NCBI RefSeq assembly: GCF_000300195.1
Contig: NZ_AMQH01000016.1
Span: forward strand, 62,001-126,000
Length of the DNA stretch: 64,000 nt
Direction: 5' to 3'
Origin: Clostridium tunisiense TJ
GTDB taxonomy: Bacteria > Bacillota > Clostridia > Clostridiales > Clostridiaceae
Shown: in pieces, positions 45,462-54,710 of the stretch
How the letters are laid out: every line of letters begins with the position of its first letter
Numbering within the stretch: position 1 is the first letter of the stretch
Notes under the pieces: generated by a model
What the model was told of the DNA's origin: nothing
Databases searched by the model: none
Seen by the model: the letters and a program-made list of their open reading frames with translations, nothing else
Translations under genes and position numbers: made by a program

Positions 45462-45782
45462 TTACCCTAAAAATAATCTTGTATTATACTCATGTAATAA
45501 CTTAATATTTCCACTTTTGTATCCTTTGACTTGGATGTTAAATAGTGTTCCATTTTTATTAGACATTAAAAATACAACTTTATATTTACCACCACTTAAT
45601 TCATAACCTGTAACAGTAACTTTCTCATCAATAGCAATTTTAATTATTTTAGCATAAAAATCAATTAAATCTTAACTAATATTTGAGTATATAGTATACT
45701 CCTCAAAATTTTCTATGTTTATAAGTTCAAGTTCAGCTTCAATTTTGTTTCTAAAAATATTAGCCATTTTTTCATTTTTCAT
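45462..45782 (-). pseudogene. Unrecognised 106-residue gene interrupted by one stop codon
   Basis: The frame MKNEKMANIFRNKIEAELEL ... NFEEYTIYSNIS meets TAA at 45674-45672. The same frame then continues without further stops as DLIDFYAKIIKIAIDEKVTV, GYELSGGKYKVVFLMSNKNG, FNIQVKGYKSGNIKLLHEYN and ends RLFLG. GAGGAATATCT precedes the ATG. Two independent halves in frame indicate a single nonsense mutation. The amphipathic beta pattern of the second half looks like a real small domain, but I do not recognise it. Confidence 0.6.
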
Positions 45783-45957
45783 AGATATTCCTCAATTAAG
45801 TACTAGGTAGTTTGAAAGTCTTTGTAAGAAAACCAACACTAGTCCTTAATTTTTAACATTTCCCATATAAGCTTGAGTTCCTCAGTCGAGCAGCTAAAAT
45901 TTTAGTTGCACAGTAAAAACTTTCTGTTAAAACCTTTGATTTTTTTAAAACATATTT

Positions 45958-47331
45958 TTATTTATAAAATAAATCCTTGACCTGCTCTAATATATAAGTA
46001 TTATTTAGCCAAAAGCATTGCTTTGTAAGCCTTCTACCATCTGGTAATTCATAGGTGTCTCTAGCATCTCTTCCGTGGGGTCTTACATGACAGACATAGC
46101 TTTCACTCTTTGAAGGTAAGTTATTGTTATGCCTAATTCCATTTTTTGTTAGTTTTTCTTTTATTTCTACACCAGCTTTAATCACTTCTACGGTTTTCCT
46201 ATATACCCTTTCTACCTCATTTAAATCCTCATATGGTATGTTCCAGAATCTAAAACCTTTAAATATTAAATCACTAGTTTTGTTTTCTTTAAAAACTATA
46301 AATAAGTATTTTTGCTCTCCTAAAATTCTTTTCAAGTCTGACTCTTCCCAAGAAGTTTCTATAATTTCTTTAAATTTAAATGTGGGAAAAGACATACTTT
46401 CTTTGATTTTATTATTCTTATCTACTGTAATAGTTTTTAACTTTAAATTTGCTTTTTCGAATTCTTGTATTTTTGAAAGATCAGTTCCTTTTATATTGAA
46501 AATTTTTGATATCAACAGTTGAACTGAATTTTTTGCACACGATGCTTGTCCGTAAACTTCACATAATTCTTCATAGCTTTTATTAATAAATGGCTTAAGT
46601 AGCTTTTCTACATACCCTCTGATTGAAAAATTACCATCTTTAATAAGTTTTTCTGAGAACTCATTATTTAAGTTACTTCTCAATATATGAGTCATATAAG
46701 ATTGTTTAAAGGAATATGCCCTTTGCATTGCTGAAATATCTGAAAAAGGCTGCTGCCTTAAAGATGAACTATCTTTGCCTTTTGTGCATGCTCCTAAATA
46801 GAAGGTATCACCTTCAGATAATTCATGAGCTTTTCCATTTCTTACTTTACCTATTATTGTTTCCCAATCTTGAATTACTGTTGGTAAATCTTCTTCGGGA
46901 ATTTCATACAAAATTGTATTTGTAATCTCATACTGTCCCACGGTTTTATCTTTTTCATAATTATAAAACACAATTAGTAGCTTATTATTCTTCATCCAAA
47001 AAGAACTAGTATAAAAATCTTTATGTATTTCTTCCATATAATTAATTATATTTAGTACTAATCTTTCCTTAGCTGACAGACTTCCATTTTTATTTTTCTT
47101 GTAGGGAGTTACTTTTAATTCTATATTAAGGTTCTTAAAGTCTGCCTCTGGTTTAGAGTTTATTTCATAGCCAAAGTAGCTCTCTTCAATAATTTGACCA
47201 AGCTTCCCCTTTGCCTTTTCATTTACAATTCTATTAGTTTTATCTATTTCACCAAAGGTCTTGCCTTCAAGCCCTTTAGCATATATCATTAACTCTTCTT
47301 GTGTTTCATAAGTATTTTTTTTATCTCTCAT
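45958..47331 (-). CDS. Sau3AI/MutH-like type II restriction endonuclease
   Basis: The 457-residue protein has the MutH/Sau3AI fold signature: GKTFGEIDKTNRI, GKLGQIIEESYFGY and the catalytic motif PEADFKNLNIELKV with Asp64, Glu71 and Lys73. The second half (residues about 230-457) looks like a second, catalytically degenerate MutH domain, as in Sau3AI, which uses two domains to bind two GATC sites. Divergent pairing with a C5-cytosine methyltransferase supports a Sau3AI-like system cutting GATC. That specificity is inferred. GGGGGGAATTTT precedes the start. Confidence 0.87.
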   Translation of the reverse strand: MRDKKNTYETQEELMIYAKGLEGKTFGEIDKTNRIVNEKAKGKLGQIIEESYFGYEINSKPEADFKNLNIELKVTPYKKNKNGSLSAKERLVLNIINYMEEIHKDFYTSSFWMKNNKLLIVFYNYEKDKTVGQYEITNTILYEIPEEDLPTVIQDWETIIGKVRNGKAHELSEGDTFYLGACTKGKDSSSLRQQPFSDISAMQRAYSFKQSYMTHILRSNLNNEFSEKLIKDGNFSIRGYVEKLLKPFINKSYEELCEVYGQASCAKNSVQLLISKIFNIKGTDLSKIQEFEKANLKLKTITVDKNNKIKESMSFPTFKFKEIIETSWEESDLKRILGEQKYLFIVFKENKTSDLIFKGFRFWNIPYEDLNEVERVYRKTVEVIKAGVEIKEKLTKNGIRHNNNLPSKSESYVCHVRPHGRDARDTYELPDGRRLTKQCFWLNNTYILEQVKDLFYK

Positions 47332-47442
47332 AAAATTCCCCCCAAAATAAAAGTTGATCTTTACTTTTGTTTATATTATAATTATAATAGTATTTATAGG
47401 TTTTTACTAATAAAAAATATCTAGATATTATAGAGGTGAAAG
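47332..47442. promoter_or_regulatory. Divergent promoter region of the restriction-modification pair
   Basis: This 111-bp gap drives the endonuclease on the minus strand and the methyltransferase on the plus strand. It is AT-rich with TTATAATTATAA in the centre, which provides -10-like boxes both ways. One GATC lies at 47356-47359, a putative target of the encoded methyltransferase. No separate C protein is present. Confidence 0.45.
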
Positions 47443-48726
47443 ATGAGAAAAACCGTATGTGAACTATTCGCTGGTGTTGGCGGTTTTAGAGTTGGTCTTA
47501 ATGGTGAACAGGATGATAATGAGTGGAATTTTGTTTGGGCTAATCAATGGGAGCCAGGAAAAAAAACTCAACACGCCTTTGATTGCTATACTCAGCACTT
47601 TGGAAAATGCGACTGCCATGTGAATGAAGATATATCAGCAATTAATGCAATTGATATTCCTAATCATAATCTCTTAGTTGGTGGTTTTCCTTGCCAAGAT
47701 TATTCTGTAGCTAGAACTCAGGCAAAAGGAATACAAGGTCATAAAGGGGTTCTTTGGTGGGAAATAAATAGAATTGTTAAAGAGAAAAGACCTCCTTTTA
47801 TACTCCTAGAAAATGTAGATAGATTATTAAAGTCTCCTGCCAAACAAAGAGGTCGTGATTTTGGTATTATGTTGTACTCACTGTGGCAATTAGGCTATTC
47901 TGTTGAATGGAGAATAATAAATGCAGCGGATTATGGATTTGCTCAAAAAAGAAGAAGGGTATTTATCTTTGCATTCCACAATAAAACTCAATACTATAAA
48001 AAACTTGGAAAATTAGACAATCTTGAAAAGTGGCTACTCTCACATGGCTTTTTTCAAAGTCAATTTCCTTCTAAGTTTTTACATAGTAACTTATCTTGTA
48101 ATTTAAATGAATTTGAAGATATAGTTGAAATATCTGATTCTTTTAAGTTTGAATTTAAAAATTCAGGAGTTATGAGTAATGGTTTAATTACAACTATGGA
48201 AGTTAATGCTGATAACTTCATACCTAAAACCCTAAGAGAAATCCGTATAGAGCAAGAAGTTGATGAAAAATACTTTATTGACAATAATGAAAAAAAACTA
48301 GAGAAGTTTAAATACCTTAAGGGGCCAAAAAAAATACAACGTGTAGACAAAAATGGTTTTGAGTATTTTTATTCTGAAGGTGGTATGAACTTTCCTGATT
48401 CTCTAGACTTACCTGGAAGAACAATGCTTACTAGCGAAGGTAGTGTGAATAGGAGCACCCATGTAATTGAAGATTTCAAAACTGGAAGATATAGACTGCT
48501 TACCCCTGTTGAATGTGAGAGACTAAATGGTTTCCCTGATAACTGGACAGATACTGGAATGCCCGAAAATTTTAGGTATTTCTGCATGGGAAATGCTCTT
48601 GTTGTAAGCTTAGTTGAAAAAATGGGCATTACTTTGAATAGTATCTTTGAAAAGGAAAAAGAGCTTAACCTTCATTATTTAGTGAATGATGAAGTGGCTT
48701 ATGATCAAATATGCCTATTTGATTAA
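47443..48726 (+). CDS. DNA (cytosine-5)-methyltransferase, Sau3AI-type
   Basis: All key motifs are present in 427 residues: motif I ELFAGVGGFRVGL (about 7-19), motif IV GGFPCQDYSVAR with the catalytic Cys84, motif VI ENVDRLLKSP, motif VIII WRIINAADYGFAQKRRRVFIF, and motifs IX and X near the end (RLLTPVECERLNGFPDNW, then MGNALVVSLVEKM). The target-recognition domain sits between VIII and IX. M.Sau3AI-type enzymes produce 5-methylcytosine in GATC and protect against the divergent endonuclease. GAGGTGAAAG precedes the ATG. Confidence 0.92.
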   Translation: MRKTVCELFAGVGGFRVGLNGEQDDNEWNFVWANQWEPGKKTQHAFDCYTQHFGKCDCHVNEDISAINAIDIPNHNLLVGGFPCQDYSVARTQAKGIQGHKGVLWWEINRIVKEKRPPFILLENVDRLLKSPAKQRGRDFGIMLYSLWQLGYSVEWRIINAADYGFAQKRRRVFIFAFHNKTQYYKKLGKLDNLEKWLLSHGFFQSQFPSKFLHSNLSCNLNEFEDIVEISDSFKFEFKNSGVMSNGLITTMEVNADNFIPKTLREIRIEQEVDEKYFIDNNEKKLEKFKYLKGPKKIQRVDKNGFEYFYSEGGMNFPDSLDLPGRTMLTSEGSVNRSTHVIEDFKTGRYRLLTPVECERLNGFPDNWTDTGMPENFRYFCMGNALVVSLVEKMGITLNSIFEKEKELNLHYLVNDEVAYDQICLFD

Positions 48727-48738
48727 TATTTTCTTTTT

Positions 48739-48781
48739 AACCAGTTCATCTATAGGTTTAATGTAGATGAACTGGTTTTTT
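48739..48781. terminator. Bidirectional terminator between methyltransferase and EVE-nuclease genes
   Basis: AACCAGTTCATCTA pairs with TAGATGAACTGGTT, followed by a T run on plus and by T-rich sequence on minus. Confidence 0.88.
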
Positions 48782-48783
48782 TA

Positions 48784-49914
48784 TTAATTAACTTCTTCAA
48801 ACTCTAATTCGCTGTTTTCTATGTTATATTTGTATTTTATGAGTCGAAGATTTGTCCAAACTTTTGAAATGATTGGTCTTCTCCCTATGGCAAAATTTCT
48901 AATAGCAACATTATTTTTATAAGCTCTTACTTCTTTAGAAAAATCATAAGCTACAATAAAAGCCTCAATCATTTCATAGTTACCAAAAGTATATTCTTGG
49001 CTTACCCAATCAACATATTTAATTACTTGATCTATAGCATCAAATACAGCTTCATCTTTTTTTATTTCTAAAACGAGATACTTTGAAATCGTATCAAAAC
49101 CACTTATATATCTATATCCAAATATATCCATCCTATCCATGTAATCTATAGCTTTGAATGGTGAGGCAATAACTTGACGAGAAATATAATCCCACCTTCC
49201 AAATATAGTATTATTACTTCTTGATACCATACTAGTAATAGCTGCTTCGATCGCCATTTCATGTTTAATCTTACTGTCCTTATGACTATACATTAATATA
49301 GCTTTCTCATTCACAAAATAGTTATTGCTAACTTTGGTACTAAAATAATTATGAATTTCCGTATTAAAGTTATATACATCATGTTTTCTATTAATGGATT
49401 GTTCATTCCTAATTAATATAATATCTCTTAGTGCTTTGTTTTCATTGTCATCTACCTTTATAAAAGAAAGTTTCCAAAATGCTCTTAAATTTTTGAAACT
49501 ATTAGGATTTGACGATAAAACATCATCCATATCAATTCCCTCTAAGAAAAAGTTGGGGCTTGGCTCAAATATGCATAAAATTCTATTGTTAGTATTCCCA
49601 TTGCAATCTTTCATTAACATTTCATCATTTATTTCTTCATTATTGAAATTATATGGCTGAAGCGCATTGGGAAAATTAAGAAACTTGCATTCATTTTTAA
49701 TACTAATCAACTTCCCAATACCATAAACCTTTCTCTTGATAAAGAAATAAACATTATCACCTGGCTTCATGCTTAAATAATCTGCAAATGTACCTTCATG
49801 GTGTACTCCCCAAGTATTATTTCTTGGAGAAGTTAAATTAGTGCTATAAACTCCATTTTCAATGCATTGTCTTAAAGAATTAATACTATCCAGACTAAAA
49901 ATATATCCTGCCAT
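48784..49914 (-). CDS. EVE/PUA-like domain fused to a PD-(D/E)XK-like nuclease domain
   Basis: The N-terminal part (about 1-160) begins MAGYIFSLDSINSLRQCIEN and includes TFADYLSMKPGDNVYFFIKRKVYGIGKL, the pattern of EVE/PUA-like domains, which bind modified bases. The C-terminal part (about 205-350) has MYSHKDSKIKHEMAIEAAI and GFDTISKYLVLEIKKDEAVFDAIDQVIKYVDWVSQEY, a D...ExK nuclease core like that of NucS-type enzymes. An EVE-nuclease fusion suggests a modification-dependent restriction factor. It lies convergent to the 5-methylcytosine methyltransferase. GGAGGAAAT precedes the ATG. Confidence 0.7.
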   Translation of the reverse strand: MAGYIFSLDSINSLRQCIENGVYSTNLTSPRNNTWGVHHEGTFADYLSMKPGDNVYFFIKRKVYGIGKLISIKNECKFLNFPNALQPYNFNNEEINDEMLMKDCNGNTNNRILCIFEPSPNFFLEGIDMDDVLSSNPNSFKNLRAFWKLSFIKVDDNENKALRDIILIRNEQSINRKHDVYNFNTEIHNYFSTKVSNNYFVNEKAILMYSHKDSKIKHEMAIEAAITSMVSRSNNTIFGRWDYISRQVIASPFKAIDYMDRMDIFGYRYISGFDTISKYLVLEIKKDEAVFDAIDQVIKYVDWVSQEYTFGNYEMIEAFIVAYDFSKEVRAYKNNVAIRNFAIGRRPIISKVWTNLRLIKYKYNIENSELEFEEVN

Positions 49915-49952
49915 ATTTCCTCCTTCTAATTTAACTAACTTTACTTAAGCTT

Positions 49953-50639
49953 TTAGCCCTTCATCTCCCTAACTTCCTCCACATGTCTCCTCTTAACTTC
50001 CTCTGACACATTGCTATAGCTCTTCAATTTATTATATATTTCATCTACTTGCTCTCTTCCTAAGTAGCAACAGCTACCTAGTATCATCATGTTCACAGTT
50101 TTTTCTAGTTCATTTCTGTTTATGACTCTTATGCTCTCAGAGTATACCTGTAGCTTTTTTAAAGTGCATCTTTCACTGAAAGCAATAATTGACTTCATTA
50201 AATTTTTATCTTCTATATTAAGTAACTTTGAAAGATGTCTAATGTGACTTTGGTTTTGCCAAATTGGGTTATAGAATTTTTCTTTTCTTCCATTTTTAAA
50301 GCTTTGAGTCCAGTTTTTATTCTTTTCATCTCCAAAAATCCATCCACTGTAGTTCTTTGATTCAATCACAAAGATTCCCTTTTCATGAATCATTACCACA
50401 TCTATTTCTGTAGTTCCACCTTTTTCTTTTGGAACATAAACATTTGCGAGTATTCTATTGTGTCCTTCTATTTTATTTAAGATATTAAATGATAGGTATT
50501 CCCCGTATAACCCTGAGTTAAATCTAACTTTAGTATAGGAGTATCTAGTTTCTTTTTTGTAATTACTTTTATTATAATTTTTGACTTCTATGTACTGAAC
50601 TATCGCTGCAAACATCATTATTAATATAATAAATCCCAT
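49953..50639 (-). CDS. NERD domain-containing membrane protein
   Basis: An N-terminal helix (GFIILIMMFAAIVQYIEV) anchors a NERD (nuclease-related) domain: GLYGEYLSFNILNKIEGHNRILANVYVPK, then TTEIDVVMIHEKGIFVIESKNYSGWIFGDE and KNWTQSFKNGRKEKFYNPIWQNQSHIRHL. The D-x-V and E-x-K residues of the PD-(D/E)XK core are visible. These proteins are widespread and act in DNA processing or defence, without a defined substrate. Follows the EVE-nuclease gene upstream with 38 bp between. Confidence 0.82.
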   Translation of the reverse strand: MGFIILIMMFAAIVQYIEVKNYNKSNYKKETRYSYTKVRFNSGLYGEYLSFNILNKIEGHNRILANVYVPKEKGGTTEIDVVMIHEKGIFVIESKNYSGWIFGDEKNKNWTQSFKNGRKEKFYNPIWQNQSHIRHLSKLLNIEDKNLMKSIIAFSERCTLKKLQVYSESIRVINRNELEKTVNMMILGSCCYLGREQVDEIYNKLKSYSNVSEEVKRRHVEEVREMKG

Positions 50640-50694
50640 AAATAAATCTCCTTTATAAAAACTTGCTTATACAAGTAATTATAAGACAATTTAC

Positions 50695-50883
50695 TTACAA
50701 ACTTAACAAGAACTTTGAGAAACTTGTTGAAATTTCATGTATTTTTTCATCATAATGACTTTTTAAATTAATAATATAACCTAACTTGAACTTTGCTAAA
50801 ATATTGTTCACTATATTATTTTTATCGACATATTTATCTATTGCTTTACAACAATAATTTGTAACAACAGCTCCCCTTTGCAT
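50695..50883 (-). pseudogene. Short ORF, possible gene remnant
   Basis: Sixty-two codons read MQRGAVVTNYCCKAIDKYVD ... FSKFLLSL, with a helical C-terminal part. The ribosome binding site is poor and no family is recognised. Probably a remnant. The gap 50884-51404 contains imperfect local repeats of ATAGTGTTC-type sequence (about 50931 and 51051) and the hairpin at 51248. Confidence 0.25.
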
Positions 50884-51247
50884 GAAAAGCTATAGAAACT
50901 GGCCTCTTCTCCCCTAAAAACAACAGATTTATAGTGTTCTCGTGATTTTAAGATTTTAAGAATTAACGATTTCAAGAAAAGAAGATAACCATAAAAAAAT
51001 ATATGAAGATTTCAATATATCCATATATCAATAAAAGAAGATAAGGAGATATAGTGTTCATGCGGGTTTGAAGGTATTAGGGTGATTTTTCGCCCTTAGA
51101 AAATACTAAATCTTCTACCGAATGTATAACATCTTTATATATCCTTTTTCTTGTTGTTAATACTTAATCAAATATCTAAAATCACAGTAAATAAAATTTT
51201 GTTATGTGGAATTACTATGAATACTTAGCAAAAGACTTTTAGATGAT

Positions 51248-51280
51248 AAGAGCCATATGGTATTTCTCCACATGGCTCTT
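51248..51280. terminator. Hairpin before the 67-residue gene's downstream gap
   Basis: AAGAGCCAT pairs with ATGGCTCTT around a 15-base loop. It is probably the terminator of the minus-strand operon that ends at 51405. Confidence 0.6.
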
Positions 51281-51404
51281 CATATTAATTCATAACTGAT
51301 CTAGCTATTTCTTCAACTTTTTAATCTCAATTATGTAGCTTAAACTACAAACTCCTAGCTTCTTCCGTTGCCATATAAATTCCCTGTTATATCAACAAGA
51401 TCTT

Positions 51405-51608
51405 TTACTTTTTCTCATGTCTAATAACATCATCAACTTTTACTAATGCTATTTTACTGAAGGTCTCTTCATACTTTTTAGGTAAGGTTCTATGTGAATA
51501 TATTCCATACCAAATAGGTAAATCACATTCCAAACAAGCTGTTTTAACTCCATTATATTGATATACTTTACCATCTGTGTCTATTACTTCAACAAATTTA
51601 GTTCTCAT
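51405..51608 (-). CDS. Small hypothetical protein, 67 residues
   Basis: I do not recognise it. The protein starts MRTKFVEVIDTDGKVYQYNG, has a pair of cysteines in TACLECDLPIWYG, and ends in KIALVKVDDVIRHEKK. TGGAGA lies 8 bases before the ATG. It follows the beta-propeller protein gene by 96 bp on the same strand and may be the last gene of that operon. A second possible ribosome site in the gap (TAGGAGGAAG) has no start codon after it. Confidence 0.5.
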   Translation of the reverse strand: MRTKFVEVIDTDGKVYQYNGVKTACLECDLPIWYGIYSHRTLPKKYEETFSKIALVKVDDVIRHEKK

Positions 51609-51704
51609 TTAGTATTCTCCAATTTACATTTATTTTCATTGCATAAGATCTTAGCTAAAGTTAATTTTTGTTGTAGTAGTTTATTTTAGGCTTCCTCCTA
51701 AATA

Positions 51705-53453
51705 CTATCTATATCTATGTACAGGATTGCCATCTAAAAGAAGTACTTCGCTTTCGCCCATTTGTACATCAATTGACACTTTGCGTACATTATTACTTGT
51801 TTTTCCTAAGTAGTATAACCATCTTCCTACAACCTGTGGCGTAGTTCCCATCATGCTATAATGTGTTTCTTTTTTAAATACTCCCGTGGTATAGCTATCA
51901 GCACATTGTGTTGACTCCAATATAATGCTAGATTCTCCTGTTATAATATTATACTTTCTTATAGACATCTTATAATCTAAAACAACATAAAAAATGCTAT
52001 CGTATGCTAAGAATGGATAAGTATCACAACTATAGTTCATAATAGCTGTATTTCTTATGGCTTTTGGATTTTCCAAATCCAAATATGAATAACCAAACTT
52101 TTCGAAAGAAAAACCATTTTGAGTTGAAAATAAAATATTTCCATACCTGCTTGTATCATTAGGAGAAAGATAATAATAGCTGCCGCCTGGGATTTCGCAT
52201 ACTATTTCTAAAGTACCATCTTCTAAGTTAAATTCATATAAATTATCACTGTTTAATAAATTCTCATCAGAAATTGGATATCCATGAACCACACGGGACC
52301 CTTGGGGTTTAAAATATACATTTCTTCCTACAAGATAATAATCTCCACAGGTTAATACATTTTCACCATTCACAATATGTTTTAAGGTCTCTGTGGTATT
52401 ATTTTTTAAATCTATTTTAACAAGTCTCTTTGCGTTATCTTGTTCACTTACATAAATGAAATAATCTTCACTACATTGATACTTTGATCCTTCTTCAGAT
52501 AGTTCTATTATTGAAGTTTCAAAAGTGTTTATATTTACCTTCACCACACTATTCTTTATGGCTCTAGTAAATAAAAATAAATTTTCACCACACCCTAACA
52601 TTTCTGTTCTAAAAATATCACGAGTAATTTCAATATCTAGTTTAGAATTTATTTCAACTTTTTCACCATCATTTTTTCTTACCCTGTATAATTTATCAGT
52701 AACATTATCGCTATATACTAAATAATCCTTTAAAATTATGTATTTTTCATTTACATTAATTATGTCAGCACATTTCTCACAAATATCACTACCATCATAG
52801 GTACTATATTTTTTTTCTAATTTATCCTTATCTCCATTCTCAATATTCTCTTCAACTACATAACCATACTTTTCAGCAATACCTTCAAATCCTGTAGCAT
52901 TATATATTACTTTTATACATTCCTTAATCTCATTAACCCCTTTTTTATTTACATTAAAGTAGTCAAATAAACTTTCTTCATAATCTTCCAAGAACTCAAA
53001 GTTACCATACTCTAAAAATAAATATTCCATAATTACTTGCAAAATAGCTTTTTGTGAACTTAAATTATCAACATTTTCAATATTACTTACATCAATAGAT
53101 AGTTGCGGGTTGTTTATCTCTATGTATGAATTTACCGATCGTATGAATTTCTGCTGGTATGTGTTATTTTCTGCACCACTATTAGATATAGTAATCAATA
53201 GGGCTGCTAATAATTCCTTTTCAGCATCATCTAGATCTTTCTTAAGATCAAATTTTGTGTTTAAGTCATAGATTTCTTTCTTTTTTATAGAATTTAAATC
53301 ATCTATAACTTCATCCATAACACCATTCAAAGAGTCTATTTTTTCACTTATTTGACCTCCAACTTTATTAATTGCTTGGCTTGTCTGATTAAACTTATCA
53401 TTAAATGGCTTAACTCCTGCTTCCATTCCGCGTTTAAAATCTTTTGTACTCAT
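51705..53453 (-). CDS. TerB-like helical region fused to a cytosolic beta-propeller (unrecognised family)
   Basis: Residues 1-60 form a helical or coiled start (NKVGGQISEKIDSLNGVMDEVIDDLNSI). Residues about 70-190 (DAEKELLAALLITISNSGAEN, then YQQKFIRSVNSY and EYLFLEYGNFEFLEDYEESLFDYF) have the pattern of a TerB-like helical bundle. Residues about 215-582 contain repeated units such as DYLVYSDNVTDKLYRVRKND and RWLYYLGKTSNNVRKVSIDV, a propeller of DUF5050-like strands. There is no signal peptide. Its start overlaps the previous stop by one base (TAATG). It is the third gene of a WYL-headed cluster. The domain order is unfamiliar to me. Confidence 0.6.
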   Translation of the reverse strand: MSTKDFKRGMEAGVKPFNDKFNQTSQAINKVGGQISEKIDSLNGVMDEVIDDLNSIKKKEIYDLNTKFDLKKDLDDAEKELLAALLITISNSGAENNTYQQKFIRSVNSYIEINNPQLSIDVSNIENVDNLSSQKAILQVIMEYLFLEYGNFEFLEDYEESLFDYFNVNKKGVNEIKECIKVIYNATGFEGIAEKYGYVVEENIENGDKDKLEKKYSTYDGSDICEKCADIINVNEKYIILKDYLVYSDNVTDKLYRVRKNDGEKVEINSKLDIEITRDIFRTEMLGCGENLFLFTRAIKNSVVKVNINTFETSIIELSEEGSKYQCSEDYFIYVSEQDNAKRLVKIDLKNNTTETLKHIVNGENVLTCGDYYLVGRNVYFKPQGSRVVHGYPISDENLLNSDNLYEFNLEDGTLEIVCEIPGGSYYYLSPNDTSRYGNILFSTQNGFSFEKFGYSYLDLENPKAIRNTAIMNYSCDTYPFLAYDSIFYVVLDYKMSIRKYNIITGESSIILESTQCADSYTTGVFKKETHYSMMGTTPQVVGRWLYYLGKTSNNVRKVSIDVQMGESEVLLLDGNPVHRYR

Positions 53454-54568
53454 TACTCTTTTCCCCCTATCATATTGTTAAGATTTTCTCCCATAACAGT
53501 TTTATAAAATTCTTTTTCTAAAAATTCTTTTTTTACTTCACTGATAAACTTTGTATCGCTTACAATTCTATATAAGGTTACCAAAATACCACCAACATCT
53601 AATTTTGTTAGATCTTTAGTTAATGCAGCATAAATAATATTACTTGATGATGCAATAATATTTGAATACATTATTATTTTTTTGCTTCTTACCTTATATA
53701 GATCAACAGAAATATCATTTTGTTCATTGTAAAAGAGCATATGTATGCATTCTATTATACTATTTATTAAAATAGCCATGGAAGCCCCTCGCACAATACT
53801 ATAATTATCAATATGGTATTTTGTAAGTAGCTTCTTTGCCATATCTTCATTTAAGGTTGATAAACCTGGCACAGGTAACCCCTGCTTAGTAAAATTATCC
53901 GCTCCGAAATGAATTGCCTGCTTAATAACTGCAGCGGGTAAATTCCATTTGTCAGCACAGATTTGTTCACTAGCGACATCAATTGCACCTAGGGTTCCAC
54001 CTTCAAATTTTCCATCCAACTGCTTATTAGTAACCTTAAAGGTTGTTATAAAATCATTTTTTGTTAAGGAATCTGAAAGTATATTTATCGGTCCAATTAT
54101 CCACCCAATAACAGGGTCATGTCCCAATGCTCTATATCTGTGTGTAGCACCTGAAATTCCAGAATTTATATTCAAATCTTTAAAACTCTCTGTTTGTGTA
54201 ACAGCATCATAGGGTACACTTCCAAATAATATATCATGCCACTCTTTTGGTGTAATTTTTTTAAGAGGATCTTTTATCAGCTTATCACCATCTGAAGCCT
54301 TATCTAATCTAAATTTATCATTTGTAAATATATACTGTCTTGCACATTGTAATGCCGTTGCTAGCATTAAAAAGGAAATGTCTGTTTTAGTAAGCTTTGT
54401 AACCTTTTTAAATTGTTTTTCAATATCATTTACTACTAATGTAATATTGTTTGCAACCTCAGCAACACGACTTGCTTCCTTTGATATTTTATCTAAATTA
54501 TCAAGGTCTTCATTGATCCCACTTATTATTAGATCTTTTTTTCTCTTTAAATTATCATATTTTCTCAA
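53453..54568 (-). CDS. Unrecognised 371-residue protein, first partner of the TerB/propeller gene
   Basis: I do not recognise the family. The first 60 residues are a coiled coil (NEDLDNLDKISKEASRVAEVANN). A predominantly helical core follows: TKTDISFLMLATALQCARQYI, TPKEWHDILFGSVPYDA, HRYRALGHDPVIGWIIGPINI and AAVIKQAIHFGADNF. The conserved-looking HRYRALGHDP motif and His-rich spots might form an active or metal site, but that is a guess. Four weakly hydrophobic helices near the C terminus do not amount to a transporter. Start is TTG after GAGGAG. It is coupled to the downstream gene by a TAATG overlap. Confidence 0.6.
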   Translation of the reverse strand: MRKYDNLKRKKDLIISGINEDLDNLDKISKEASRVAEVANNITLVVNDIEKQFKKVTKLTKTDISFLMLATALQCARQYIFTNDKFRLDKASDGDKLIKDPLKKITPKEWHDILFGSVPYDAVTQTESFKDLNINSGISGATHRYRALGHDPVIGWIIGPINILSDSLTKNDFITTFKVTNKQLDGKFEGGTLGAIDVASEQICADKWNLPAAVIKQAIHFGADNFTKQGLPVPGLSTLNEDMAKKLLTKYHIDNYSIVRGASMAILINSIIECIHMLFYNEQNDISVDLYKVRSKKIIMYSNIIASSSNIIYAALTKDLTKLDVGGILVTLYRIVSDTKFISEVKKEFLEKEFYKTVMGENLNNMIGGKE

Positions 54569-54710
54569 TTTAATCTCCTCTAATCAAGAAACTCCTTATT
54601 TACTAATTTAATTAGCATATACTACTTTTTGTCATTTCTATAAAATCTATATATGATACTATTATTTAACAGACTCTAACTTATTATTATCCTAGAAAAT
54701 GATATGACCT

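Noticed and set aside
46124-46522. 132-codon open frame on the plus strand
   Set aside because: It lies antisense to the Sau3AI-like gene, which has clear catalytic motifs; low-complexity hydrophobic reading is typical of a shadow frame.
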